Of a DNA stretch of 64,000 nucleotides, positions 35,931 through 48,400 are shown piece after piece. The notes below the pieces were generated by a model. The model did not search any database. It saw only the letters and a program-made list of their open reading frames with translations, and was not told the origin of the DNA. Both the position numbers and the translations under genes were made by a program. The DNA lies in NCBI RefSeq assembly GCF_047511655.1, contig NC_133398.1:39127638-39191637 (forward strand), written 5' to 3'. Every line of letters begins with the position of its first letter. Position 1 is the first letter of the stretch. The stretch is from Castor canadensis. Taxonomy: Eukaryota > Chordata > Mammalia > Rodentia > Castoridae.

Positions 35931-37150
35931 TTAACCACACTTAAGTCTCGAGGTTGAAGGATGTCCCCCGTGTTTCGGGTCCGCCGCAATCCGTTGGCGT
36001 CTTCCCGCGCTGGGGGCAGGGCGGCGCGAGCCAGGCAACGTGGTGGCAGAACCCAACCAACGCCAGGACCACGCCTCCCAGCAGGAACCACACTGGGACA
36101 CTTGGCAGGTGGCTCGCACTGGTATTAGTCCCGGAAGTTAGCCTTATCGGCTTTCCGTCTCGGCAGTAGCGTACACCTAACGAACCATGGGAGGTACCTT
36201 TGCTGTGCAGCACGCTGGGGGCCGTAGTCCCGTCCCGCAACGTCTGGAGGCCAAGCTTGCCTTCAGTGGTTGACCTACATCACGTGACAGCAGGGAGCAG
36301 CTTGTAGTGCCTCATGAGGTCATCACAGCGCGACAACAAGCTGTAGATGTGGGTACCATGTATTAGTGGGTAATACTACCCGGATAACTCCGAGTGCGAG
36401 AAATGCCATAAAGCCTCCTTTGCTCTTCCTTTCTCTTGTCTCCACCATGCTGGCGCTGTTGGCCTCGCCCCATTCGAGTAGCATTGGTGTCTCGAAGAGG
36501 CGGTGCGCTCTGTGGGCGGGAGGGGAATCTGCGCGCGCCCGCTATGGGCTGTGGCCCCGCCCTCTCCCGTGACGTATAGGTCACGTGACGGGCAGGGCCG
36601 CCTCTGCCGCCGCCGCCGCTTTGTAAGAGGCACATTGGCAGGTAACGAGCGGCGGTGGCGGCGGGTCCCGAGTCCAGCGAGAGCAGCAGCGGTAATTGCC
36701 ACCCTCTCCCCTTGGTTTCTTTTTCCAGGACCTTGAGCGTTGCAGTGTGAGCTTTTTAGATGTGGGTCTATGTCTTCTGAACTCCCAATCTCCTTCAGGG
36801 TTCCCCAGCGCCCGCCCACCCGTGTGGACCCGGCCGAGCTTCCCTCTCTGGCTTCACGCTTCCCTAGTATGTCCAGGCCTGGACACCCGCCTTCCTCTCC
36901 CGCTCGGCTTGCCCTGTGCTTTTTCCTGCCTTACCCCATCCTAGTTGGCCGGGCCCCACCCAGCCCCAGGGGGCGCCTTCCCCTCCCCCTTCGGATTTCT
37001 GTCCTGGAGGGTGTGGTTTTTTTCTTTCCCCCCTCCCCACCTCAGTCCCTTTGGGTCGCTCCGAGCTACCCCGCCACGCAGTCCTTCGCATTCCGACCAC
37101 CGTTCTGCTTTTACGCCTGGCGCTAGTTCTGGGACTGGCTCTTTTAGAGC
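35931..37150 (+). promoter_or_regulatory. UBAP2: CpG-rich promoter region of UBAP2
   Basis: The only stretch of the window with many CpGs, (GCC)n and GC boxes, and almost no SINE. It sits about 23 kb upstream of the UBAP2 ATG exon. Sites seen: a ZNF143/THAP11-like ACTACGGCCCCCAGCGTGC on the minus strand (36228-36210), TCACGTGAC (36280-36288), GCCCCGCCCTC (about 36554), TGACGTA (36570-36576) and GTCACGTGAC (36580-36589). Divergent transcription is possible but not shown by the sequence. Confidence 0.8.
36590..36691 (+). other. UBAP2: UBAP2 non-coding first exon (approximate)
   Basis: It lies directly downstream of the GTCACGTGAC box: GGGCAGGGCCGCCTCTGCCG with (GCC)n, then TTTGTAAGAGGCACATTGGC. 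The 3' end is set by AGCAGCG|GTAATT at 36692. CAG|GTAACG at 36642 is an equally good or better donor, so the exon may end at 36641. The start is inferred from the GC-rich core and not seen directly. Confidence 0.5.
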
Positions 37151-37706
37151 CCCAAGTTATGCGCTCTCTTCCTTTTCCCTGCTTTACCTGAAGGCATGGC
37201 TGAGTTCTGCTTGTCCTTTTCATTCCGGAGGGCTTTGGTCTCATTTGGGACTCAGTTTTCCTCCTCAATCCCGGATCTTGTAGTAGTCTTGTGTCAGTTT
37301 ACTTTAATGTCGGTTTAGAGCCCTTAGTAAACTGTAAAGCGCGCTGTTACATACTCAAAAAGCTATTCTTTCTCTGGTGGATTACAACTAAGATTTCTTT
37401 GCTACTGACTCACTTTCTTTCCACTCGGTTTCCTTACCTTTCTCCTTGAGTTTTCAGTCTTATTAGTTATCCAGACATCTTAACTGTCATCACTCTATTC
37501 TCTTACTCTTGTTTTTTCTAAGGGTTGATCCTAGTATCATTCCTGTTATCTTTTGCTTGACATAATCTTGTAGTTTACTTCCAGCTTTTTTGGCTATTGT
37601 TTCTACCTTATATCCAAGGTATATAGTTATATATAGTCTGCCAGTTTTTAGGTTTGCTTTGTACAGCACTGTGTATCCTAATAATTCAGAGTTTTTCTTT
37701 TTATTT

Positions 37707-38048
37707 TATTTTACTTCTTTTAAGACAGGGCAGCCTCACTATGTAGCACACTCTGGTTTCCAACTTATCTTCCTTCTTCAACCTCCTGAGTGCTGGAATT
37801 ACAGGCTGCTGGAATTATAAGGTGTGCACCACCATGCCCACCCTAGAGTGAATTTTTTTTTTTTGTGGTACTGAGGTTTGAACTCAGAGCCTACACCTTG
37901 AGCCACTCCACCAGCCCTTTTTTTGTGAAGGGTTTTTTCGAAATAGGGTCTGTCAAACTGTTTGCCTTGGCTGACCTCTAACCACAAACCTTCTGATCTC
38001 TGCCTCCTGAGTAACTAGGGTTACAGGCTTGGGCCACTGGTGCCTGGT
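37707..38048 (-). repeat. B1-like SINE and SINE dimer
   Basis: 37707-37843 is a B1-like monomer with a small duplication (GCTGGAATTACAG, then GCTGGAATTATAAG). 37853-38048 is an antisense dimer with the shortened ID half. Confidence 0.8.
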
Positions 38049-38927
38049 TAGAGTGAACTTTTCCAGTGAACACTGTTCATATATTTTTTTTTCCCCACTA
38101 TGATAAAGCTTTTTCCATCAGTGGGTATGCTACTAGTTAGTGTGTTCCTCACCTTCCCCCACGATTGTATGTCCTTTTTAGTGTTGGTTTGTTAAATAAA
38201 GGTGGAAGGAAGGTGAACATCATTCTTAACCTCTCCTCTGTCTGAGGTATTGGATGGGTAAGCTGGTCCACAACTGTCTCAGGAAAGGGAATAAATTTTG
38301 CAGATGATCCAACATACCTTACCTGCCTGGGGATCCTCTTAGTTAGGGCCATCCTCCCATTGCTATGAAGGTTTCTCTTAAGCAAAGATGATTAGTTTCC
38401 CACCCAACCCTTATGCTGTCTGTGTGCTCCACCTGATTGGTAATTCACGTGTGTTGGGAGATAATCCCCTCCCCTGACCTGGTATATTGTTTTCTTTTTA
38501 ACCTGGTGTTTTTACCACCTGTGATTTCCCCCATTTGCTTCCTTGCTGCCTCTGATCCTTAGTAATTAAGAAACATTCCCCAAAAGGAAGATTTTTGTTG
38601 TGATTAAAATATGACTAGAAGTAGTGGCATGGGAGAGAATGAGACCATGGAAAAGGATTGTGGTAACTGCCTCTCCTACCTGTTTCCTGCTGCTCTGGTT
38701 TCCTCTGGCCTCTCTTTTAATGTGGGCTGGACTAGTAGAAGTTCCACGGACCTTCCTTTAGAAGTCTGTACTGGAACAACACCTCTGCTTTCCCTATTCA
38801 GTAACTGGTGGAGCCTGTGCTGGGCTTACCTGGTATGTCTCTTTTGGTATTTGTCTGGATGACTTACTGTTCAGGGGAGAAATGGTGGGAAAGCATGGTC
38901 ATAAGAATGGAGTTATTTCAATATGCA
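38049..38927. other. Unique intronic DNA
   Basis: Contains small open frames (for example 38149-38385 minus and 38611-38862 plus) with no recognised product or splice context. Confidence 0.5.
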
Positions 38928-39210
38928 CTTTTTTGTGTGGTACTTGAATCTGAACTCAGGGTCTATACCTTAAGCCACTCCACCAGCCCTTTTTTGAGAT
39001 GTGCTTTTTTTGAGATAGGGTATCGTGAACTATTTTGGATGGGCTGGCTTCAAACCGAGATCCTCCCAATCTCTGCCTCCTGAGTAGCTAGGATTAGGGG
39101 AGTTAGCCATTGGCGTGTGGCAGAATCTAAACTCATCATTTAAAAAAAAGTTGGTGCAGTGACCAGTCTGGGCTACATAGGGAGGCCCTGCCTCAAAAAA
39201 AACAAAAAAA
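38928..39210. repeat. SINE dimer and B1-like fragment
   Basis: 38928-39120 (-) dimer with the shortened ID half. 39152-39210 (+) a B1-like 3' piece with an A-rich end. Confidence 0.75.
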
Positions 39211-39761
39211 TTCCTTTTTTATAAGACTTTTTCTGTGTCTGTGTTAAATGTGTTATGAAGGGCTAATTCCTGCTCAAAGAAGCAGTCCGCATCGATTCAC
39301 GAGTTGTGAAGATCTGTTTAAACAATCATATTTTGTTTATGTTTATTTCTCCTTGCAAGATAACTCATGTGTCAGCAAATACCAGTTCACTCTTAGTTAT
39401 TAATTTGAGTAAATGGAGTGTCCTTAAAAAACAAGTGTTAGGGCATCTCTGGTGTTGATGGTAAAATAGTAATCTCTGATAGATTTTAGCAGCTGTTTCT
39501 GTTACTGTTTGCCATTTGTAAAATGGAAAGTATAGATGAACCTAAAAGAGATCTCTGTAGGGAATAGCCCCATGTAAGTCTGTTGTATAAATTTTGAAAT
39601 AATTTTGATCCAGATACCAAATAGCCATTTTTTTTGAATTTGTCCAAATTTACCAGATTTTGCAATTAGAATGTAAATTGCTGCTATTAATATTCCTTTT
39701 TTTTTTTTTTTTTGGCAGTGTGTCTTCCAAACTTCGTCCATGTACTGTACTTCCTTTTGTT
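39211..39761. other. Unique intronic DNA
   Basis: A/T-rich with a T run at 39696-39713; nothing else recognised. Confidence 0.5.
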
Positions 39762-41287
39762 TTCTTTTTGGTGCTGGAAATTGAACTCAGGGCCTTGCAA
39801 ATGCTAATTTGCTGCAACATTGAGTATTAAGTTATGTCTCCAGTACATACTGGTGGTACTGGGGTTTGAACTCAGGGCCTATATCTTGAGCCACTCTACT
39901 AGCCCTACTAGCCCTTTTTTTTTGTGACTTTTTTTTTTTTTTTTTTTTTTTGCCTAGGGCTGGCTTTGAACCGAGATTTTCCTTATCTCTGCATCCTGAG
40001 TAGCCAGGATTACAGGCCTGAACCACCAGCACCAGGCCCCTGTATTTTTTAAAGAAAGGAAGTCATTTTAGTTTTGAAATTTCTTGATACGGGCATTGAA
40101 GACCAAGTTTGTGAATTTCTGGTTAAGGGATGTAGTATCTGTGTTTACATTTTCAGGTAACTCATTTTCATACTGTCATACCGGACTTAGTGAACTCAAG
40201 AGTTGGAACTCAGTTAAGTATTTGGAATTGAGGCATAAAACAAGACTTGAATTAAGGAGCAGACAATGTTCTCCTTTTAAAAATTGTAAGGAATGTGGAG
40301 CTGGAGGTATAGCTCAGTGGTAGAGCTGTGGAGCATGCAGGAGGTACTGGATTCAGTCCCCAGCACTGGGGGTGGTTGGGAGGCGGAGAGGTAGGGATAG
40401 GGATGATGTATATGAGGGGGTCAAAATCTTTGAAAAGTTTGGTTGAATACTTTTAATGATTGTTTGTGGAAGAGAATTTCATTTGTTGTGATTTTATGTA
40501 TTCCAATTTTTCTTTAGAAGTTTTGAACTCAGGGCTTCACATTTGCAAGGCAGGTGCTCTTACCACTTGAGCCACAGGATCAGCTTCATTTGGATTTAAA
40601 TCTTTTGTTGTAGCTGTTTCTTGCTGGTGTTATTAACTTGTCTTTAAGGTGTCACATAGAAACTTTCTCATTTAAAGTACTGTTGTATATACATGATCAC
40701 TGCCTATTACTTTTAGTATTTGCACACAAAATCTTTTACATGTCTTAGTCTTCTCATCAAATCAGTTACAGTATTATATCTATCAAAATTGCTTCTTGTT
40801 AGTTAATGTCTTTATCCCTTTGTAACTTCTGTGGTTCTGGGGTGTCAACTCAAGGATTCATGTTTCCTAGGCAGGTGCTCTACCACTTGAGGTATTCTGC
40901 CAGCCCTCCCTCTGTACCTTTTTTAATTCTACTCTTTCCTTCCTTTTTCCTTCTTTCCTTTGTTCTCTCTCTCCCTCCCCCCTTTTTTTTGTGGGATTGG
41001 GGTTCACACTCAGGGTTTCCCACTTGCTTGGTAGGAGCTCTACAGTTTGACCAAGCCTCTAGTCCTGCTCTGGTTATTTTGGAGGTGGGGGTCTCAGGAA
41101 CTATTTGCCTGGGCTGCCCTCTAACTGAGATCCTTCTGATTTCACCCTCCCAGGTATATAGGATTACAAGGGGGAGCCACTGTCTCCCGGTTTATATATT
41201 TTTTTTTTTACAGTACTGGGGATTGAACCCATGGCCTAAATGAGTGCTAGGCAAGCATTCTATTTTTCCAGCTATACCTCCAGTCCT
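39762..41287. repeat. SINE cluster
   Basis: 39762-39843 (-) ID. 39849-40038 (-) dimer with a CCCTACTAG duplication. 40297-40372 (+) ID close to the classic rodent form (TATAGCTCAGTGGTAGAGC). 40511-40585 (-) ID. 40820-40906 (-) ID. 40981-41191 (-) dimer with the CTCTGGTTATTTTGGAGG linker. 41198-41287 (-) ID. The stretches 40039-40296 and 40586-40819 are unique. Confidence 0.75.
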
Positions 41288-41512
41288 ATACTTTCATTAA
41301 AAGTGGGACCCTACTTAACTGTTTAATTAAAAAATATAGCATACATTCTATAAAAGGTATATAAGGCATGAAAACACATATAGAACTTTAAAAAATAGTA
41401 AGTGAACAACCAAGAAGTGGAACATTACAGTACCCAGAAGTGCACTGTTAAGCCATCCTCCCAAAATACTTTTGTTTATGTATTATCACTGAAGTACATT
41501 ACTGAAAGATAA
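41288..41512 (+). repeat. Old L1-like fragment
   Basis: CCAAGAAGTGGAACATTACA, then GTACCCAGAAGTGC, reads like a worn piece of an ancient mammalian L1. This is weak. Confidence 0.35.
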
Positions 41513-43342
41513 TTTTTTTTTTTTTTTTTGGTGGTACCGGGGTTTGAACTGAGGGCTTCTCCTTTGCTAGGCAGGCAGTCTACCACTTGAGCTACTCCAT
41601 GAGCTCTTTTTTTTGTGTGGGGTTTTTTTTTTTTTTTTTTTTGTGGTTACTAGGGTTTGAACTTGGGGCCTACACCTTGAGCATTCCACCGGCCCTTTTT
41701 TGTGTTTTTTTTTTTTTTTTTTTGAGATAGGGTCTTGTGAACTATTTGCTTAGGCTGGCTTCAACCGTGACCCTCCTCATCTCTGTCTCCTAAGTAGCTA
41801 GGAATATAGGTGTGAGCCACTGGTGCCTGGCTTCTTTAAATTTATTTATTTTTTTTTTGCAGTACTGGGGCTTGAACTCGGCCTATACCTTGAGCCACTC
41901 CACCAGGCATTTTTGTGTTTGGGATTTTCAAGATAGGGTCTTGTGAACTATTTGCCTGGGCTGGCTTTGAACCTCGATCCTCCTGATCTTTGCCTCCTGA
42001 GTAGCTAGGATTGAGGGCTCAGGTTTTTTTTTTTTTTTTTTAAGATGGCTTTAAACTCAGTCCTTCTGCCTCAGACCTCTAAGTGCTGGAATTACAGAAG
42101 TTCACCACTACTTCCATCTTAAGTCATTTCTTAATTGTTTTCTGCATTATATATCATATATAATTGTCAGATCGTCTGCTGATACTTCAGATTATTTTTA
42201 TCAATGTTAAGTAAATTGCTAATTTATTATAGGCTAAATGAATGTTTTTGGGTTCTTGGAGAGACTAAAAATATTCTATGTATCTTACTACTGTCTTGCA
42301 GATTCAGTTCTGTTTTCATTTATTTATTTATTTTTTTAAAGCAGTTACAAGGCGGGAAGCTCTAGTGCTTGGGCCACACTTCTAGCCTTAGATTCCAGGT
42401 TTTGAAACACTGTTGAAAGGTGCTTTTAGTGTGTGGGACTAAGGCCAGATTAGCCAAACTATTACGTTAATGAAACCCCTTTAGGTAGTATATTCTCTGT
42501 TATTCCTGAAACGGATTCATAGTTCAGTTTTATTAGAATTTGCTGTTATTTATTTGAGGTGTTCGGGATAGAACCCAGAATCTTTCTTGTGCAAGGTAGG
42601 GAAGGGCTCTACCACTGAGCTCTACCCAAGCCCTGCTATTTTAATTATCATATGAAAATTGTATCTTTTTTTTTTTTTGGCCTTGACTGATAGTATGTTT
42701 GTAGAACTTTGCAAAAGAGAAACAAAGTTACTCTTTTTAGAAATGCTGAAGATCATTCTGCCAGGGCATCTTGGCTTCAAACTCCCTATTTATCCTGTGT
42801 CAGCTTCCTGAGGGGCTGAGGCTATAGAGATGTACCCTGTACCCCGCCTGGTCAATTTTTTTTTTTAAATAGTATGCTATCTCAATTCCCACGCTGCCCC
42901 CCACCCCCACAAGATTTTGTTTTATTTTTGACTTTTTATTTATTTTTGCATTACTGGGGTTTGAACTTGCTAGGGCTTTATACTTGCTAGGTAGGTACTC
43001 TACCACTTGAGCCATACCTCAACCCCGTTTATTTATTTTGTTGGTACTGGGGATTGAATTCAGGATCTTGAGGAAAAAAAAAAATTAGCCACACCTGCAT
43101 CCTAATTTTTTTTAAATGAAAAATTTTTTCTAATTTTAATCAGATGTAAACTTACAATCCATCTTGTGGGGGCATCTGAAATGTTTACTAATATAGGCAG
43201 CCAACATTGTTTTATTTGCATTTAATTTTTTCCCTATGTTATAAGCTTTTGCTTTTTTTTTTTTTTTTTGGTGGTACTGGGGTTTGAGTAATTGGCCTCT
43301 TGCCAGGCAGGTGCTTTTACTGCTTGAGCCACTCTACCAGCC
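41513..43342. repeat. SINE cluster, nearly all antisense
   Basis: 41513-41608 ID joined to a T-rich linker; 41640-41832 and 41849-42024 dimers with the shortened ID half; 42024-42118 B1-like; about 42336-42388 and 42558-42633 ID; about 42760-42851 B1-like; 42931-43026 and 43036-43103 ID; 43251-43342 ID. All are on the minus strand. 42120-42310 and 43110-43250 are unique and A/T-rich. Confidence 0.7.
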
Positions 43343-43718
43343 AAGTTTTTGCTTCTTCAATTTCTTCTGGGATATCTTTTTTTTCTGTGCAACCTCCTGT
43401 TCTGGTTTAGAAGCACTTTGTTCCAGTTCAATAAGAATCATCCCAGTGTGGCATGGGGAGGTTGTGCATGGGTTAACCTGACTATGAGTTCTGTAAGTAA
43501 CAGCAGTGCATCTTTGGTGTTTTTTTTCACTGGAATGTTCAGTGACCAGAGAATCTGGATCTAAACCCTTAAGTTCAGCATTATTCTGCATTTGTAAGCC
43601 TGTGCAGCAAAATTCACTCTCTTTGGGCCACCAGCCTGTGTCCAGTCCTACTGTTTTGCTTAGACACACCTGCCAACACCACCTTTGTACCTATGTAGTT
43701 CTGAAATGACACACATTG
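43343..43718. other. Unique intronic DNA
   Basis: Open on both strands for 200-330 bases (43349-43564 plus, 43334-43669 minus), but without recognisable protein similarity or splice signals. Confidence 0.5.
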
Positions 43719-44262
43719 CTTTTTTTTGGTACTAGGGTTTGATGCTTCCTAGGCAGGTACTCTTATCACTTGAGCCACTCTACCTGCCCCACATTGCTTC
43801 TTTAAAGTGATATCTTTCAGATACTTGGTGACTTTTTAGATATGCATACCCTTGATGTTCTGGGAAGTTTCTTGTTCTTAAAGTGAACACAAAGGTTTAA
43901 ACTTCTTGATGTGCATGATTTTGTGGGGCTTTCTGGGTCAGAGAGTAGTGAACCATTTTCACAGGTCACTTACAGGAAAAGGACAAGAGTTGGGGTTCCT
44001 GGGGGAATTCATGAGAACTCAACCTCTTGACCCCAATCCTATTTTTGACTTTTTTTTCTTTCTTCATATGGGGTCTTAGTATGTTGCCTAGGCTGGCCTG
44101 GAATTTGCTTTGTACCCCAGACTGGTCTTCTTTTCTCTCTTTCTCTTTTTTATTTTTTAAATAGTTTTTACATTTACTCACATTGTTGGGTCACCTCCTC
44201 ATAGACTGGTCTTGAACTTAACTTCCCAGGTGCTGGGATTATAGATATGTGCCACCATGCTC
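43719..44262 (-). repeat. ID monomer and split B1-like SINE
   Basis: 43719-43790 is an ID monomer flanked by CACATTGCTT. 44048-44262 is a B1-like monomer whose middle is split by about 95 bases of T-rich DNA. GACTGGTCTT occurs on both sides of that insert (44120 and 44204). Confidence 0.65.
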
Positions 44263-44559
44263 TAATACACTTTTATAAAAATAAATTACTTGGTAAAGTT
44301 TTTCTTTGAATTGTTGGAGAGCAGACGATCTCTTAAAAATTCTTAAGTTTTGAAACTTGAGCTTATGAGTAACTTTATGATTGGAAGTATTAAGTTAATG
44401 GCGGAAAAATACCCCTTTGTACTGTAGAACAATCTAGGTGTTAAAGGAATGAGAAACCTTTTTAATTCAAATAGCTCTTATACACACACACAGACAAAAG
44501 CCTTTCACTATTTTATCACCATAGGAGAGTGTTCACTTCAAAGACAGATCTCTGCTATA
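44263..44559. other. Unique intronic DNA
   Basis: A/T-rich, nothing recognised. Confidence 0.5.
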
Positions 44560-45420
44560 ATGGGATGTAGCTAGCACAATGAAATGTACCTAAACAAAGG
44601 TAGGTATTCTGATACTCTGGTCAGCTATGGAACAAAGAAATGACACAGGATTTATTTTGGTGATTGCTAGATTGTGATGATAGTTGCACAGTTTAGTAAA
44701 CAAATGAAATTTTATTTAATTATACTTTTTTCTTTTTGCAGTATTGGGGTTTGAACTCGGCCTACACTTGGAGCTTCTCCACCAATCCCTTTTTTGTGAA
44801 GGATTTTTTCGAGATAGGGTCTTGAGAACTATTTGCCCAGGCTGGCTTTGAACCTCAATCCTCCTAATTTCTGCCTCCTCTGAGTAGCTAGGATTAACAG
44901 GTGTAAGCCACTGGCACCCGGCAAAATGATTTTTTTTTTTTTTTTTGCCGGCCTTGGGTTTGAACTCTGGGCCTCATACTTGCTAGGCAGGCACTCCCCC
45001 ACTTGAGCCACTCCACCAGCCCTTGTACTTGTTTTTTGTTTTGTTTGGACTGGGATTTGAACTCACGGCTTCAGGCACTCTACTGCTTGAGCCCTGCCTT
45101 CAGTCCATTTTGTTCTGGCTATTTTTGGAGATAGGGTTTTGCAAACTGTTTGCCTGGGCTGGTCTGGAACAGTGATTCTCCTTAATTCATTCTCCCAAGT
45201 AGCCAGTATTAAGCCACTAGTGGTGGCTTAATTGTACTCTTTTTTTTTTTTGGTGGTACTGGAGCTTGAACTTGGGGCTTCACACTTGCTAGGCAGGCAC
45301 TCTACCACTTGAGCTATTCTACCAGCCCCTTAATTGTACTGAAGTGTGAATTTTTGTGATATTTAAACCATACTCTAATAAAATTGTTCATAGATTTTAG
45401 AATAAATGGACTTAATGTTT
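44560..45420. repeat. Old L1 3' end invaded by four SINEs
   Basis: 44640-44727 (GATTGTGATGATAGTTGCAC) and 45341-45400 (TTTAAACCATACTCTAATAA) read as one old L1 3' end. Between them, all antisense: dimer 44728-44922, ID 44929-45022, dimer 45028-45226 (CTGGCTATTTTTGGAGA linker) and ID monomer 45239-45328. The last is flanked by a perfect CTTAATTGTACT (45227-45238 and 45329-45340). Confidence 0.75.
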
Positions 45421-46111
45421 TGGAACAGATTGTACAGGAGAAGTAGCCAGTGCACATTAGTTCTGTAATCACTGCCATTTCAGTACATTATCTTGTTTGT
45501 TGCTCCCCACAGGCTTGGGAAACAGTGAAGTATTAGGCCAAGGTTACCTAATCTCAAAATTTGTAGATTCTAGGTCTATCTGACTTCTAAACCTGTGCTG
45601 TTAATAATATTACTTTACTCCTTTGCTATCTGAAATACAGCTGTCTGGGAACACAGCCAGGTGCTAGCTGATAAACAATGTAAGCAATAGAAAGGAACAT
45701 GAACACCTTTGTAGTGTAAAAGACTGGAGTTTGGTACTAGTGTGGAACAGTGATAGCATACAGAGGGGGCACCTTTGATCAACCCCTATGTGGGAGTTCT
45801 ACTAGACTGGTTTCACTTTTATCTATTGTGTATGTTGTTTTTTGTCAGAGATGATTATACTTGAATTCTGTGGTTTAAAAACAAAAAAAACTTCCTTTAG
45901 TTTTTCTTCTGATTTTTTTGTTTCTGATTTTTTCATGTTGGTGAACTGATCTCTAAATCTTCTGCCAATTTAGATATATTCTATGAGGAGATCAGACATG
46001 CAACACTGAGAAATGTTTTGTTTTCTCACACTGAGAAAAGAGACTGAGAAGGCTATAAAATTATACTCAGGAACCAAGCTGCTATGTTTTAGAGCTGCAT
46101 AGTAATACACC
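45421..46111. other. Unique intronic DNA with a MIR-like stretch
   Basis: 45470-45610 (TTGGGAAACAGTGAAGTATT, then AAGGTTACCTAATCTC and TAGGTCTATCTGACTTCTAA) looks like a MIR in antisense. The rest is unique. Confidence 0.5.
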
Positions 46112-47121
46112 TTTTCTTTTTGTGATACTGGGGATCAACCTCAGTGCTTTGCACATGCTAGGCAAGTATTCTACCACTGAGATACATCCCCAGCCATTAG
46201 TGTATTGTTAAGTGATCCACAAATGCTCATCTGTTTGTTTATTTTTTGTGTTTGGGCTTGAGCCCAAAACCCCAAGGCATGCCATTAAATTACATACCCT
46301 AAGCCTAAATGCCCCAGTTATTATTGACATAGCAATTGGTATTCACATTGAGGAATGAGAGAATGACTGGGTGCCAGTAGCTCATGCCTATAATCCTAGC
46401 TACTTGGAAGGCAGAGAGCAGAAGGCTCTTGATTTGAAACCAGCCTGGGTAAGTAGTTCCTGAGACCCTGTCTTCAAAATAGCCAACAAAAAAAGGTCTG
46501 GCAGAGTGGCTCAAGTGGTAGAACGCCTTCCTAGCAAGCATGAGGTCCTGAGTTCCAATGCCAGTACCACTCTCCCCCCCACCCCCTCCCCAAAAAAAGA
46601 GTGGAGGTTATGTTCAATATGCTATTGAGAAAATACGCCTGAGTAAGGTGGAAGCAAAAAAGCAGGTACAGTTTGGCAGAAGGGCAAGGCCAGACTGACC
46701 AAAGTGTGAGGAATATAAAGGAACAAAGAATTTGTAGTTGATTTTGTTGTTAGGTCTTGTTAGTGTTACTAGAAGAGTAAACAGTGCACTTGGGCATCAG
46801 TTTTATAATTGAGAGGTCATGAGGACATGAGGTTTGAGTGCAGTAGAGAGGAGACACTGTAGTTGATGATAACCTTTTAACATCTTTGTTACATATATGA
46901 CGATTGACATTTAATCAGGCATTGTGGTCCACTCCTATAATCCCTTGAGCTAAGGCAAGAGAATTGCTTGAACCCAGGAGTTTAGGACAGCTTGGGCAAC
47001 AAAACAAAAAGAGCCCATATTGTACAGGGGTTGGGGGTGTAGCTCAGTAGTAGAACGTTTGCTTAGCACATGGTTAGCATGCACAAGGTTGAATCCTTGG
47101 CACCAAAATCAAACAAAAAAA
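46112..47121. repeat. SINE cluster
   Basis: 46112-46196 and about 46240-46305 (-) ID. 46360-46570 (+) dimer with the full ID half and a C-rich end. 46913-47011 (+) B1-like. 47028-47121 (+) ID near the classic rodent form. 46600-46910 is unique. Confidence 0.7.
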
Positions 47122-47427
47122 TCTAGTATGATTTTGAGAGCTGCCTATTAAGAAGACTAAGAGCAGGCACTAGGAATACAAATTACGATTACTAGTTCAG
47201 ATACTTTGTACTAAGTTTACGGCTGAGAGAATGTAAAGGAAAGCATATGTAAGGCCTTAAATTCTTTATGGCTACATGGGTTTGGGAAGAAATTGTGGCA
47301 TTGAAAGAATGGATTAAAAGGTTTTGAAATCTAGCATACTTTATTGGTCAATTGGAAAATCTGGAAGTATTCAAATGCAAAGGTTTTGGATGAGTTCCAG
47401 AAGGGCTTTATGTATTAATGTATTCAC

Positions 47428-47969
47428 CCCCTACTGGCGCTTGATCTCAGGGCCTCATGCTTGCTAGGCAGACAACCTACCACTTGAGCCACTTTTTGTG
47501 TATGATGGATTTTATTTATTTATTTATTTATTTTTGTTGGACTGGGGTTTGAACTCTAGGCTTCAGCATTTGCAGAGTAGGTGCTCTACCACTTGAGTCT
47601 CATCCCCAGCCCATTTTACTCTGGTTATTTGGAGATGGGGGGTCTCATGAACTATTTATAGTCCAGGTTGGCCCTGGAACTTTGATCTGATCTCAGCTTC
47701 CCAAGTAGATAAGATTACAGGTGTGAGTCACCAGTGCCCAGTGTATACTGAACTTTTGTAAATCAATTGTGAAATATCTGTGATTTTGCAAGTGATAAAT
47801 GTTTAAATGATTCATGCAGAGATGTGAAAAATGAGAATAATTTAAAATATTTTAGGTCATCTGATCTTCAGTAAGAATTAAATACAGCCAGGTGCTGGTG
47901 GCTCACATCTGTAAACCTGGCTACTCTGGAGGCAGAGATCAGGAGGATTGCAATTTGAGGCCAACCAGT

Positions 47970-48006
<37 letters not shown>

Positions 48007-48133
48007 ACCCTATCTCAAAAATAGCAAACACCAAAGGGCTGAAGGAGTGGCTCAAGTGATAAGAGCATTTGCCTGGCAAGTGTGAGGCCCAGAGTTCAAT
48101 CTTCAGGGAATTAAAAAAAAAAAAAAAACCAAA

Positions 48134-48169
<36 letters not shown>

Positions 48170-48255
48170 TTTTTTTTTTGGTAGAACTAGGGTTCAAACC
48201 TAGACCCTTACATATGCTAGGGAAATGTTCTACCTTTGACCTATATCCCTAGTCT
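47428..48255. repeat. SINE cluster with long A run and microsatellite
   Basis: 47428-47500 (-) ID. 47514-47738 (-) dimer with (TTTA)n lead and the CTCTGGTTATTTGGAGA linker. 47886-48133 (+) dimer carrying about 30 A in its middle (47972-48001). (CA)n(TA)n at 48131-48170. 48170-48255 (-) ID. Confidence 0.75.
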
Positions 48256-48400
48256 AGAATTGAACATTTGTAAAATTTTGTCTCATGAACATATAATTAT
48301 GATTTAACTACTTTTAGCAGTAATATCCAATTTACTGTATGAAAATGGTTAGCAAATCCACATTATCTAAATTCTAAAATAATAAATTAATGTGAGATGG

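Noticed and set aside
36376-36819. Open frame of 147 codons on the minus strand across the CpG-rich promoter
   Set aside because: GC-rich promoters lack stop codons by composition. The frame overlaps the UBAP2 first exon and resembles no protein I know.
36740-37268. Overlapping open frames on both strands after UBAP2 exon 1
   Set aside because: Same cause: CpG-rich, C/T-rich intron start with few stops; proline-rich and low-complexity translations, no splice logic.
38149-38385. Minus-strand open frame that looks peptide-like
   Set aside because: No recognised family and no acceptor and donor pair consistent with an exon.
40297-40372. tRNA-like sequence (TATAGCTCAGTGGTAGAGC)
   Set aside because: It is an ID-like SINE: it has the promoter boxes but the arms do not pair as a full cloverleaf, and a tail region follows.
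40806-41243. Open frame of 145 codons (plus)
   Set aside because: It runs through two ID monomers and a dimer in antisense; no protein evidence.
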